A stretch of 64,000 nt of DNA from Halovenus salina (GTDB lineage: Archaea; Halobacteriota; Halobacteria; Halobacteriales; Haloarculaceae), in NCBI RefSeq assembly GCF_026410925.1, contig NZ_CP112972.1, positions 186,001 to 250,000 on the forward strand, read 5' to 3'. Position numbers and translations under genes: made by a program. A model generated the notes under the pieces. That model had not been told where the DNA came from, made no database searches, and saw nothing but the letters and a program-made list of their open reading frames with translations. Positions within the stretch are counted from its first letter, which is position 1. The number at the start of each line of letters is the position of its first letter. Of this stretch, positions 27,311-36,883 are shown one piece after another.

Positions 27311-28276
27311 TTAGTCGTCGACAGTGTGGCCGGCTGCACTCGGCTCAACCACGCTAACAGTCCCATCAAGACCCAGTTTGTCGAGGGTAGCCACTGCACT
27401 TTCCTCGGCCTCCGTTGCTCTGGCAGCGTCGGTCACGCCGTAGGCCGTCGGCCCCCAGGAGGACTGGCCGGCTCCGAAAACGGCCTCGTTCCGAGAGAGC
27501 TGTTCGATGATTTCGCCAGCCGGTGGCCGGTAGAGACCGCCCTGCTCGTCGGCGTACCACGTCCCGTTGAGGCGGCCGATGCGGCTGATTGCGTCGCCGA
27601 AGGCACTGATGTCTCTCTCGGTAATGGCCGGCAGGAGCTGGCGGGTGAGGACAGCCGCGACATCATCGGCGACAGTCGGATCCGCAGTGTCGACTGCCGA
27701 CTGCATGCTCGCGTCCTCGTCGGGTCCGCTACGTCCCTGCTCGGCTGCCGGCGTCACGACGACGAACCGCCAGTCTGCCGGAAGCGGCCGGGAGACAATC
27801 GGTGACGGCACCTCCCAGTTGCCTGGCTCTGGCGGGTCTGTGGTGAACCGCTCTGTCGGGTGGCCTGCATCGACGGCGAAGCCGCCGGACTCGAAGGTGG
27901 CAACACCGACGCCGCTCCGGCCGCCCCGCCCGAGTTCAGGGGCGGCATCGCGCGGGTCGACGGTCTCTCCGTACGCCTCGGCGATGCCGACCAGACACGA
28001 AAGGGCGAGCTGTGTGCCACTCCCCAACCCGACGTGTCGGTCGAACCGTTCCTCGACCGTGAGACGAGCGCCCGGAACATCGAGCACATCGAGCGCTCGC
28101 TCGGCGTACCCCCGGAGCCCGTCGCCCTGGCAGCGCAGCCGCTCTGCCTGCGTCACCTCGATGTTGATTCGTGGTTCGTCGAGGCCGAGTCCGATGCCGC
28201 CGTAGAGTCGGTCGTGGGCCAGCGAGAGGTTTTGAAAGCCGACGTGTAGGCGTGCGCCCGTCTCGACGGTGACCAT
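27311..28276 (-). CDS. Beta-ribofuranosylaminobenzene 5'-phosphate synthase
   Basis: 321 residues, GHMP-kinase fold. In archaea with methanopterin-type cofactors this enzyme joins PRPP and p-aminobenzoate; haloarchaea carry it for their own one-carbon carrier. The N-terminus TGARLHVGFQNLSLAHDRLYGGIGLGL and the glycine-rich GHMP loop HVGLGSGTQLALSCLVGIAE match the family. C-terminal FGAGQSSWGPTAYGVTD is the third GHMP motif. Annotation as a GHMP sugar kinase would be the main alternative, but the RLHVG start favours RFAP synthase. Confidence 0.85.
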   Translation of the reverse strand: MVTVETGARLHVGFQNLSLAHDRLYGGIGLGLDEPRINIEVTQAERLRCQGDGLRGYAERALDVLDVPGARLTVEERFDRHVGLGSGTQLALSCLVGIAEAYGETVDPRDAAPELGRGGRSGVGVATFESGGFAVDAGHPTERFTTDPPEPGNWEVPSPIVSRPLPADWRFVVVTPAAEQGRSGPDEDASMQSAVDTADPTVADDVAAVLTRQLLPAITERDISAFGDAISRIGRLNGTWYADEQGGLYRPPAGEIIEQLSRNEAVFGAGQSSWGPTAYGVTDAARATEAEESAVATLDKLGLDGTVSVVEPSAAGHTVDD

Positions 28277-28339
28277 GCTGGCTCAGACTAGTGACCACCA
28301 GATAAAAAGCGTGCCCCCGACGACAGAACTTGCGACAGA

Positions 28340-31033
28340 TTACCGGACGATGACCACGGCCCGCTCGGTCTCTATCATCTGCCCTTCGCCGGAGTAGGTT
28401 CGGGACTTCTCGATTTCGAACATTTCGTCGTCGAGTTCGAACTCACCGTCTGCAACACGGAGTGTCTCGCCGTCCACCTCGAAGGCACCTGACTCGATGG
28501 CGTCGTCGATGGCACCAACCTCGGAGCCGAACTCCGGTCCGACCAGCGAGTAGTCCAGGTCGACATCGCTGATTTCGGTCGTCACCGCCGGCTCCTCGTC
28601 GAAGGTCTCTGTCTGCTCGACGTGCATCACGTCGGCGATAGCGTCGGTGAATCCGCCGACGTGACCGTAGATATCGACCGCGGCCAGGGGCTCGTTCAGG
28701 GGGAGTCCGTTCTCGGTTTTGTAGCGACGCAGTGCTCCGATGACCTCCATTGCTGTCTCACCGGCTGCGAGGTCAGCATCGTAGCCGGCCGGCTCGGGCC
28801 AGTCCTGGCGGTGCAGCGACTCCTCACCGTCGTAGAGGTGCTGGTAGAGCTCCTCCGTGACGTGGGGCAACAGCGGGGCCCACAGCTTCAGGAACGTGTT
28901 GTGTGCGCGAAGCAGCGCGTACTCCGTCGAGTCGTCGCCGTCACCAGCGAGGCGCTGTTTGGCGATTTCGAGGTAGTCGTCACAGAACGTTGACCAGAAG
29001 AAGGTGCGAAGCTCGTCGCGTGCCTTGGCGAACTCGTAGTTGTTGAACCGCTCTGTCAGTGCGTCGACGGTCTCGTCGAGCTTCGCGAGGAACCACCGGT
29101 CGATGTCGGCCAGCTCGGACTCGGGCTTCTGTTCTGCCAGTATCGAGCGGTCCACGTCTTCGGTCAGCTGGTCGACCAGCCGGGAGGCGTTCCAGAGCTT
29201 CTGGAGGAGACGCTCGCCGGCCTCCAGTGCGTTCTCGCGGTACGGGAAGTCGTCACCGATAGAGGCGCTCGCGGTCCAGTAGCGGGTCGCGTCGATGGGG
29301 TACTTCTGGATGACTTCACGCGGTGGAATGACGTTACCTTTTGATTTCGACATCGCCTCGCGGTTCTCGTCGAGCACCATTCCGTGGATGATGACATCCT
29401 GGAAGGGGGCTTCGCCGGTGTGTTCGTAGCATTTAACGATAGTGTGGAACAGCCAGAATGAGATGATATCGTGGCCCTGTGGCCGGAGGTTCATCGGGTA
29501 CAGCTCCGGCTTGTCCATCGTCAGCTTCTCTGTCTCCGTGTCCCAGTCCCAGCCGGTGTTGACCAGTGGCGTCAGCGACGAGGTTGCCCACGTGTCGAAG
29601 ACATCCGTCTCGGCGGCGAACTCGTCGTGACCACACGCCGGACAGGCATCGACCGGCGGCTCGTCCTCGATTGGGTCGACTGGAAGCGCATCGCGGTCGG
29701 CCGTAACTGTCTCGTCACACTCCTCACAGTACCAGACCGGGAACGGAATGCCGGAGTCCCGTTGACGGGAGATACACCAGTCCCATTCGAGCCCCTCGAT
29801 CCAGTGTTTGTACCGGGTAAACATCTTCTCGGGGTGCCAGTCTATCTGCCGGCCGGCTTCGAGATACTCCTCTTTCTTGTCGAGTATCTCGACGTACCAC
29901 TGTTCGGTGACGAGGTACTCGACTTCCTCGTCACAGCGCTCGTGGACCTGGACTGTGTGTTCGTGGTCGCGCGATTCGAGCAGGTAGCCGGTTTCGTCGA
30001 GGTCCTCGATGATAGCCTCGCGAGCGTCGACGGTGGTCATCCCCTCGTAGTCGTCTGCGAGGTCGGTCATCGTCCCCGACTCGTCGATGGCAATGCGCAA
30101 ATCGAGGTCGTGGGCCTGGTACCACTCGATGTCGGTCTGGTCGCCGAAGGTACAACACATCACCAGACCGCTGCCGGTCTCGAGGTCGACCCGGTCGTCT
30201 TCGAGAATCGGCACTTCCTGGCCGAACAGCGGCACCCGAGCGGTGCCGCCGACGAGATGCTGGTTTGCCTCGTCGTCGGGATGGACGAACACCGAGACAC
30301 ACGCGGGCAACAGTTCGGGTCGCGTCGTCGAGATAGTGAACGTCTCCTGGTCGGTCTCGCCGTCGCCTGCCTCGACCAGTTCGAAGGCGATGTCGTTGAA
30401 TTTGGTCTGTTTGTCGAGGTCTTCCTGTTCGACCTGTGAGATGGCGGTCTCGCAGTCGGGACACCAGATGGTCGGGGCTCGCTGTTGGTACTCCCGGCCC
30501 TTGTCATAGAGGTCCAGAAAAGACAGCTGAGAGGTGCGCTGGACCTGCGGGGAGATTGTCTTGTAGGTGTTGTCCCAGTCGATGGAGATGGCGAGTGACT
30601 GCACGTCGTCGGTGAACTCCGCCTCGTAGTCCTTACAGACATCGCGGCATTTGTCCTGGAACTCACGCCGTGTGAAATCGCCGTGGTTGATGCCGAGTTC
30701 GCGCTCGGTGAGTCGCTCCGAGGCGATGCCGTTGTCGTCGTAGCCAAAGGGGAAGTACACGTCATCGCCGTACATCCGCTTGAATCGGGCGACGAAATCC
30801 ATTAGGGTGAGACCGTAGAGATGACCCATATGCAGGTCACCAGAGACCGTCGGCGGTGGAGTGTCGATGGCGTACTGGGTGTCCAGGTCTCCCTGGTATG
30901 CGTAGGTCTCGTTCTCGACCCACCGCTGTTGCCAGACCGGCTCGACCGATTCTGGGTCGTACTCGCCGCTCAGGCCGTCTCGCTCGTTGTTCGTGGCCGA
31001 TTCCTCGCTCGATCGTTGGTCTGTCTCGCTCAT
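28340..31033 (-). CDS. valS: Valyl-tRNA synthetase
   Basis: 897 residues, a full-length class I synthetase. Charges tRNA-Val. The HIGH motif is H68-M-G-H71 in SGDLHMGHLYG and the KMSKS motif is AMSKS at about 560-564 (ENREAMSKSKGN). An editing (CP1) domain occupies about 200-400 and the anticodon-binding domain begins near 640; a Cys cluster (CEECDETV ... CPACGHDEF, around 430-475) forms a zinc site as in archaeal ValRS. A 215-base gap upstream holds the promoter and a short hairpin. Confidence 0.95.
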   Translation of the reverse strand: MSETDQRSSEESATNNERDGLSGEYDPESVEPVWQQRWVENETYAYQGDLDTQYAIDTPPPTVSGDLHMGHLYGLTLMDFVARFKRMYGDDVYFPFGYDDNGIASERLTERELGINHGDFTRREFQDKCRDVCKDYEAEFTDDVQSLAISIDWDNTYKTISPQVQRTSQLSFLDLYDKGREYQQRAPTIWCPDCETAISQVEQEDLDKQTKFNDIAFELVEAGDGETDQETFTISTTRPELLPACVSVFVHPDDEANQHLVGGTARVPLFGQEVPILEDDRVDLETGSGLVMCCTFGDQTDIEWYQAHDLDLRIAIDESGTMTDLADDYEGMTTVDAREAIIEDLDETGYLLESRDHEHTVQVHERCDEEVEYLVTEQWYVEILDKKEEYLEAGRQIDWHPEKMFTRYKHWIEGLEWDWCISRQRDSGIPFPVWYCEECDETVTADRDALPVDPIEDEPPVDACPACGHDEFAAETDVFDTWATSSLTPLVNTGWDWDTETEKLTMDKPELYPMNLRPQGHDIISFWLFHTIVKCYEHTGEAPFQDVIIHGMVLDENREAMSKSKGNVIPPREVIQKYPIDATRYWTASASIGDDFPYRENALEAGERLLQKLWNASRLVDQLTEDVDRSILAEQKPESELADIDRWFLAKLDETVDALTERFNNYEFAKARDELRTFFWSTFCDDYLEIAKQRLAGDGDDSTEYALLRAHNTFLKLWAPLLPHVTEELYQHLYDGEESLHRQDWPEPAGYDADLAAGETAMEVIGALRRYKTENGLPLNEPLAAVDIYGHVGGFTDAIADVMHVEQTETFDEEPAVTTEISDVDLDYSLVGPEFGSEVGAIDDAIESGAFEVDGETLRVADGEFELDDEMFEIEKSRTYSGEGQMIETERAVVIVR

Positions 31034-31115
31034 GTGTGGCTGTAACTGTAGTCGTCTCTGTGAACGGAACGCCGGTGTTTGCGGACTGTACGAGCGCCGA
31101 GGGATGTGGTTTAGC

Positions 31116-31131
31116 GGGGCAGAGACGCCCC
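31116..31131 (-). repeat. Short GC-rich hairpin in the valS leader
   Basis: GGGGC, loop AGAGAC, GCCCC: perfect 5-base arms 83-98 bases before the valS ATG. Candidate TATA-like stretches for valS (near 31203-31224) lie further upstream, so the hairpin would be in the leader RNA. It may be structural only. Confidence 0.3.
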
Positions 31132-31248
31132 TACTACGGGAGATACGAAAACCAGCGTCGCAGTCACTCGACGCGCCATTACACCACCGTCCAACGTCTG
31201 GCAGATTAATCTCTTCGGTTTTATCTGTTCTAACACAGGTCCGGAACG

Positions 31249-32196
<948 letters not shown>

Positions 32197-32220
32197 ACAT
32201 GATAGCTGGACCGGGAGCGA

Positions 32221-32228
32221 CATATATC
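32221..32228 (-). promoter_or_regulatory. TATA box for the CARF-HTH gene
   Basis: On the minus strand GGATATATG is centred about 28 bases before the ATG at 32196; a leaderless transcript is expected. The divergent grpE promoter lies 35 bases away, so both genes may share control. Confidence 0.5.
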
Positions 32229-32259
32229 CATCACTCGCCGAGTCGTCTGGTGTCGCGCC

Positions 32260-32268
32260 CTTTTTATC
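32260..32268 (+). promoter_or_regulatory. TATA box for grpE
   Basis: CTTTTTATC is centred about 27 bases before the grpE ATG at 32291, matching leaderless spacing. Confidence 0.5.
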
Positions 32269-32290
32269 TTCGAACAGTGTTGTATCGCAT

Positions 32291-33121
32291 ATGACCGAGC
32301 AGGACGCAGACGACCAGGATACAGAGCCAGAAGCGGCCGACGAGCAGGAGGTGGCGGACGACGCAGCCGCCGACGGAGAGACGGTCGAAGACGAGGCGGG
32401 GCCAGCGCCCGACTCTGTGTCGGCGTTTCTCTCGGAGTTGGCCGAGGCACCGGAAGAAGATATCGACGAGGTTCTCGCGGATATCGTCGCAGACGACAGC
32501 ACAGTTGAGGAGGAGGCCGACAGCGAGGGCGAGATACAACTCGACCCAGCCGAGGTGACTGTCCCAGACGAGCTCGTGACCGCGCTCGAATCCACCCAGA
32601 CCGAACAGCTAGCCCAGACCGTTGCGGTGCTGCGGGCGGAACTCGACAGACGCAGCTCGGAGCTCGAAGCAGCCAGAGCGGAGGCCGAGGACCTCGAATC
32701 CAGACTCGCACGCAAGCAGGCCGACTTCCAGAACTACAAGAAACGACAGAAAAAGCGCCTCGAAGAGGAAAAACAGCGCGCCACCGAGGATTTTGTCACC
32801 CGCCTGCTCGATGTGCGGGATAACCTCGAACGCGCCTTGGAACAGGATGAAGACACGGACATCAGAGGCGGCGTCGAATCGACACTCGACCAGTTCGACC
32901 AGCAACTCGACCGCGAGAACGTCGAGCCAATCGAACCCGAGGTTGGACAGGAGACTGACCCACGCAGACACGAAGTACTCGCCACCATCGCCTCGGACCA
33001 GCCCGAGGACACCGTCGCCCAGATTCATCGGTCCGGCTACGTGATGGGTGAGAAGGTTCTTCGTCCCGCACAGGTGGCCGTCAGTGACGGCTCGCTCAGC
33101 GACCAGGAAGAGACGGAGTAA
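32291..33121 (+). CDS. grpE: GrpE nucleotide exchange factor
   Basis: 276 residues. Releases ADP from DnaK. Residues 1-110 are a very acidic tail of haloarchaeal type; residues about 115-190 are the long coiled-coil dimer helix (ARAEAEDLESRLARKQADFQNYKKRQKKRLEEE), and the last 90 residues form the beta wing with the signature VLATIASDQPEDTVAQIHRSGYVMGEKVLRPAQVAVS. It is followed after 143 bases by dnaK, which has its own promoter-like sequence. Confidence 0.95.
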   Translation: MTEQDADDQDTEPEAADEQEVADDAAADGETVEDEAGPAPDSVSAFLSELAEAPEEDIDEVLADIVADDSTVEEEADSEGEIQLDPAEVTVPDELVTALESTQTEQLAQTVAVLRAELDRRSSELEAARAEAEDLESRLARKQADFQNYKKRQKKRLEEEKQRATEDFVTRLLDVRDNLERALEQDEDTDIRGGVESTLDQFDQQLDRENVEPIEPEVGQETDPRRHEVLATIASDQPEDTVAQIHRSGYVMGEKVLRPAQVAVSDGSLSDQEETE

Positions 33122-33165
33122 CGGTAGATTTGCGGTGCAACTATAATCTTTGGGGGAGCGCCCGC

Positions 33166-33177
33166 TTACCGCGGTAA
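33166..33177. repeat. 12-bp perfect palindrome between grpE and dnaK
   Basis: TTACCGCGGTAA is fully self-complementary and lies about 53-64 bases upstream of the dnaK TATA-like box. It could be an operator for a heat-shock regulator. Confidence 0.4.
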
Positions 33178-33195
33178 ATCCCCGGGATGACGGCT

Positions 33196-33210
33196 TGTGT
33201 GGGCGACACA
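33196..33210. repeat. 5-5-5 inverted repeat upstream of the dnaK promoter
   Basis: TGTGT, spacer GGGCG, ACACA. It ends 20 bases before the dnaK TATA-like box, close to where archaeal activators or repressors often bind. Confidence 0.35.
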
Positions 33211-33229
33211 CGTCTGGCGCATCTAGCAA

Positions 33230-33236
33230 CTTTTAA
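33230..33236 (+). promoter_or_regulatory. TATA-like box for dnaK
   Basis: CTTTTAA is centred about 32 bases before the ATG at 33265, giving dnaK its own promoter with a very short leader in addition to read-through from grpE. Confidence 0.5.
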
Positions 33237-33264
33237 CCGACCGAGTCGGATAGTTACTGATAAC

Positions 33265-35190
33265 ATGGCAAGCAACAAGATTCTCGGTATCGACCTTGGG
33301 ACCACGAACAGCGCGTTCGCGGTTATGGAGGGTGGTGATCCGGAGATTATCGTCAACAGCGAGGGTGAACGGACGACTCCCTCCGTTGTCGCGTTCTCCG
33401 ACGGCGAACAGATTGTCGGCAAACCGGCCAAAAATCAGGCCGTCCAGAATCCCGACAACACAATCGAGTCAGTTAAACGACACATGGGGGAGGACGACTA
33501 CACCGTTGACCTCGACGGCGAAGCGTACACCCCCGAGCAGGTCTCGGCGATGACCCTCCAGAAAATCAAACGCGACGCCGAGGACTACCTCGGCGAGGAA
33601 ATCGAGCGTGCGGTCATCACGGTGCCGGCCTATTTCTCTGACCGGCAGCGCCAGGCGACCAAAGACGCCGGCGAGATCGCCGGCTTCGAGGTCGAACGCA
33701 TCGTCAACGAGCCGACGGCCGCAGCGATGGCCTACGGCCTCGACGACGAATCCGACCAGACTGTACTCGTCTACGACCTCGGCGGCGGCACGTTCGATGT
33801 CTCTATTCTCGACCTCGGGGGCGGCGTCTACGAGGTCGTCGCCACCAACGGGGACAACGATCTCGGCGGCGACGACTGGGACCAGGCCGTCATTGACTGG
33901 CTTGCCGACGATTTCGAGGCCGAACACGGTATCGACCTTCGAGAGGACCGCCAGGCCCTCCAGCGGCTCACTGAGGCCGCCGAGGAGGCGAAAATCGAGC
34001 TCTCGAACCGCAAGGAGACAACCATCAATCTCCCCTTCATCGCGGCCGACGACGAGGGCCCGAAAGACCTCGAGGCCTCGCTGACCCGGGCGAAATTCGA
34101 GTCTCTGACCAGCGACCTCGTCGAGCGGACCGTCGGACCGACGGAAACCGCGCTCGAAGACGCAGGCCTGGCCCAATCTGACATCGACGAGGTCATTCTC
34201 GTCGGCGGCTCGACGCGGATGCCGATGATACAGGAGCAAGTCGAGGAACTGACCGGCAAAGAGCCCAAGAAGAACGTCAACCCCGACGAGGCCGTCGCGC
34301 TGGGCGCGGCAATCCAGGGTGGCGTACTTGCGGGCGATGTCGACGACATCGTGCTCGTCGACGTGACACCACTTTCGCTCGGTGTCGAGGTCAAAGGCGG
34401 CCTCTTCGAGCGACTCATCGACAAGAACACCTCCATTCCCACCGAGGAGTCCAAAATCTTCACGACCGCCCAGGGCAACCAGACGATGGTCCAGATTCGT
34501 GTCTTCCAGGGCGAACGCGAAATCGCCGAGGAGAACGAACTGCTCGGTGAGTTCAGCCTGACCGGCATCCCGCCAGCGCCCGCCGGAACCCCCCAGATTG
34601 AAGTGACCTTCGAGATTGACGAAAACGGCATCGTCAACGTCAGCGCCGAGGACAAAGGCTCTGGCGAGAGCGAGGAGATTACCATCGAGGGCGGCGCGGG
34701 CCTCTCGGACGAGGAGATAGAACAGATGCAGGAAGAGGCCGAGAAACACGCCGAAGAGGACGAAAAGCGCCGCGAGCGCATCGAGGCCCGCAACGAGGCC
34801 GAGGCGACCATCCAGCGCGCGGAGACCCTTCTCGAGGAGAACGAGGAGGCAGTCGACGAGGACCTCCGCGAGACCATCGAGTCCGCAGTCGAGGACCTCC
34901 AGGAAGTCGTCGACGACGAAGACGCAACGAAAGAGGAGCTCGAGGATGCCGCAGAAGAGCTTTCCGAGGAGCTCCAGGAGATTGGGAAACAGATGTACCA
35001 GGACCAGGCCGGAGAGGGTGCCGCGGCCGGCGGTCCCGGCGGTATGGGCGGCGCTGCCGGCGGCCCCGGTGGAATGGGCGGCGCAGCCGGCGGTCCTGGC
35101 GGTATGGGTGGTGCCGGTGCAGATGCCGGTGAAGAGTACGTCGACGCAGACTTCGAGGATGTCGACGAGGACGAAGAAGACGACGAGTAA
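33265..35190 (+). CDS. dnaK: DnaK (Hsp70) chaperone
   Basis: 641 residues. ATP-driven protein-folding chaperone. The N-terminus [15 protein letters not shown] is the Hsp70 signature 1; [13 protein letters not shown] and [15 protein letters not shown] are signatures 2 and 3. The substrate-binding domain starts after the linker [13 protein letters not shown]. The lid is followed by a tail of three 10-residue repeats GGPGGMGGA(A/G) and an acidic end. The ATG at 33265 was chosen because the family starts [12 protein letters not shown] and a TATA-like box precedes it. No dnaJ gene follows; the next gene is convergent. Confidence 0.97.
   Translation: MASNKILGIDLGTTNSAFAVMEGGDPEIIVNSEGERTTPSVVAFSDGEQIVGKPAKNQAVQNPDNTIESVKRHMGEDDYTVDLDGEAYTPEQVSAMTLQKIKRDAEDYLGEEIERAVITVPAYFSDRQRQATKDAGEIAGFEVERIVNEPTAAAMAYGLDDESDQTVLVYDLGGGTFDVSILDLGGGVYEVVATNGDNDLGGDDWDQAVIDWLADDFEAEHGIDLREDRQALQRLTEAAEEAKIELSNRKETTINLPFIAADDEGPKDLEASLTRAKFESLTSDLVERTVGPTETALEDAGLAQSDIDEVILVGGSTRMPMIQEQVEELTGKEPKKNVNPDEAVALGAAIQGGVLAGDVDDIVLVDVTPLSLGVEVKGGLFERLIDKNTSIPTEESKIFTTAQGNQTMVQIRVFQGEREIAEENELLGEFSLTGIPPAPAGTPQIEVTFEIDENGIVNVSAEDKGSGESEEITIEGGAGLSDEEIEQMQEEAEKHAEEDEKRRERIEARNEAEATIQRAETLLEENEEAVDEDLRETIESAVEDLQEVVDDEDATKEELEDAAEELSEELQEIGKQMYQDQAGEGAAAGGPGGMGGAAGGPGGMGGAAGGPGGMGGAGADAGEEYVDADFEDVDEDEEDDE
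35029..35118 (+). repeat. Three 30-bp tandem repeats in the dnaK tail
   Basis: Copies at 35029-35058, 35059-35088 and 35089-35118 each encode GGPGGMGGA plus A or G. They differ only at scattered, mostly silent positions, so they look like an in-frame expansion held by selection on the protein tail. Confidence 0.85.
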
Positions 35191-35197
35191 CTGACGT

Positions 35198-35506
35198 TCA
35201 GTTTTCTTTGCGGGAGCTAACGGCAGCCCATATCGAGACAGCGCCGAGCAAGATTGCCGGAATCATCGGCAGCGTGAGATAGGCCTGTCGCCAGCTGATG
35301 CCGACTCGGGCGATGAGGTCCTGTGCGTACGGGAGATAGAGCACAGCGGCGGGGACCACGAGAAACGAGAAGACGACAACGCCGACCAGCAGCCAGCCCC
35401 GCCAGTCGAACGAGTCCTGGTCTGGCGGCCGATAGCTGGGGTACTCTGGCGGCTCTCTTCCTCCGCCGGGCGAGTCGTCGGTCGTCTCCGCTGGCTCATC
35501 CGTCAT
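35198..35506 (-). CDS. Small two-helix membrane protein of unknown function
   Basis: 102 residues. A Pro/Asp-rich cytoplasmic-type N-terminus (about 1-35) is followed by two membrane helices, about 38-58 (WLLVGVVVFSFLVVPAAVLYL) and 76-95 (LTLPMIPAILLGAVSIWAAV). The family is not recognised. Its start overlaps the end of the dehydrogenase gene by 11 bases on the same strand, so they are co-transcribed. Its stop lies 7 bases from the dnaK stop. Confidence 0.7.
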   Translation of the reverse strand: MTDEPAETTDDSPGGGREPPEYPSYRPPDQDSFDWRGWLLVGVVVFSFLVVPAAVLYLPYAQDLIARVGISWRQAYLTLPMIPAILLGAVSIWAAVSSRKEN

Positions 35507-36542
35507 ACAGCTCGTCTGGGATTACGACTACCTTCCCAAAACCCTCACGTTCTTCGAGGAGTCGGTGTGCTTCAGCTGTCTCACTCATCGGCAGCGTCTC
35601 GCGGATGCGTGGTTCGAAGGTCCCGTCCCAGACGAGTTTGAGCACGTCGTCAACCTCGCCGGGCGTCGCCATCGTCGACCCGATGATGTCGAGCTGGTTC
35701 CAGAAGATGCGGTTGATGTCGGTCTTGGGCCGGCCGCCGGTGGTCGCTCCGCAGGTGACGATACGGCCGCCGCGGGCGAGGGTCTTGATGGAGTCGTGCC
35801 AGGTCGCAGCGCCGACGTGGTCGACCACCATGTCGACGCCACGCTTTCCGGTCCGGTCCCGGATTTCGGCCGCGAAGTCGTCTTCCTCGTAGTTGATGAC
35901 GTGGTCGGCACCAATCTCGCTCGCGTAGGACAGCTTCTCGTCGGTGCTGGCGGTGGCGTACACCTCCGCGCCGGCGTAGTCCGCAATCTGAACCGCGGCG
36001 TGACCAACGCCGCCACTCGCTCCGAGGACGAGAACCGACTCCCCGGGCGAGAGTTCGCCACGGGTCAACAACATCCGCCAGGCCGTCTGGAAGACCAGCG
36101 GCGCGGCAGCCGCGGTCTCCCACTCGACATGCTCCGGGACGGAGACGAGATTATCAGCGGGGACGACTGCCTTCTCGGAGTGGACGCCACGGACGTGTTC
36201 GCCGATGATGTGATAGTTCACACACAGCGTCGGCTCGCCGCGCCGACAGAACTCACAGTCGCCACAGCTCACGCCCGCCGAGACAGCGACGCGGTCGCCG
36301 GGCTCGAACCGGGAGACGCCCTCGCCGACCGACTCGACGACGCCGGCGCCGTCGCTGCCGGGAATGTGTGGCATCCGGAGGTCAAGACCTGGTAGCCCGC
36401 GCCGCGTCCAGACGTCCAGGTGGTTCAGGGCGCCCGCCCGCATCTCGACACGGACCTCGCCGCGTTCGGGCTCCGGTGTGGCGTGGTCGTCGTACGCGAT
36501 GACATCTCGTTCGCCGTGGTCGGTGAACTGAACTGCCTTCAT
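35496..36542 (-). CDS. Zinc-type medium-chain alcohol dehydrogenase/quinone reductase family protein
   Basis: 348 residues, MDR superfamily. The N-terminal GroES-like domain has HIPGSDGAGVVESVGEG; a structural zinc lobe GDCEFCRRGEPTLC is present, although with three close Cys plus one rather than the exact four-Cys spacing. The Rossmann motif is VLVLGASGGVGHAAVQIA, the NADPH-preferring GASGGVG form seen in quinone reductases. So it is likely an NADP-dependent reductase or alcohol dehydrogenase; substrate unknown. It precedes a small membrane protein gene with an 11-base overlap. Confidence 0.86.
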   Translation of the reverse strand: MKAVQFTDHGERDVIAYDDHATPEPERGEVRVEMRAGALNHLDVWTRRGLPGLDLRMPHIPGSDGAGVVESVGEGVSRFEPGDRVAVSAGVSCGDCEFCRRGEPTLCVNYHIIGEHVRGVHSEKAVVPADNLVSVPEHVEWETAAAAPLVFQTAWRMLLTRGELSPGESVLVLGASGGVGHAAVQIADYAGAEVYATASTDEKLSYASEIGADHVINYEEDDFAAEIRDRTGKRGVDMVVDHVGAATWHDSIKTLARGGRIVTCGATTGGRPKTDINRIFWNQLDIIGSTMATPGEVDDVLKLVWDGTFEPRIRETLPMSETAEAHRLLEEREGFGKVVVIPDELYDG

Positions 36543-36583
36543 GAGCGATCCAATGGCCGCCCGGGAGAAAATCCTACTGGAAG

Positions 36584-36883
36584 CTACCGATTCTCGCGCT
36601 GTTCGACCTTGTTCAATTCGATGAGCAGCCGGAACGTGGCCTTGACGAGGTTGGCGTCCACGTCGAAGCGCTCTGCGTTCTCGCCGGCGCGGTCCATCAC
36701 CGCCTGTTCCTGTTGCTCGTCGACTGTAGGCAGCCCCTGCTGTGCTTTGACCTCGGCGATGGTGTCGGCGACATACGTTCGCTGGGCGATGAGCTCGACG
36801 AGCTCCTGGTCGATGCTCCGGATTTCCGCGCGCAGTTCCTCAAGGCTCATCGACTCGGGGTCGACGGTATCTGTCTCAGTCAT
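36584..36883 (-). CDS. Chorismate mutase (AroQ type)
   Basis: 99 residues, all helical. Turns chorismate into prephenate for Phe and Tyr. The AroQ landmarks are LRAEIRSIDQELVELIAQRTYVADTIAEVKAQ, with Arg and Lys positions of the active site, and VDEQQEQAVMDRAGENA. The ATG at 36883 was chosen because it starts the usual acidic haloarchaeal lead-in and overlaps the shikimate kinase stop by 8 bases. Product feeds the prephenate dehydrogenase gene at 11.6-12.4 kb. Confidence 0.9.
   Translation of the reverse strand: MTETDTVDPESMSLEELRAEIRSIDQELVELIAQRTYVADTIAEVKAQQGLPTVDEQQEQAVMDRAGENAERFDVDANLVKATFRLLIELNKVEQRENR

Noticed and set aside
33469..34749. A 426-codon open frame on the minus strand inside dnaK.
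   Set aside because: Shadow of dnaK; long antisense frames within Hsp70 genes are a well-known artefact.
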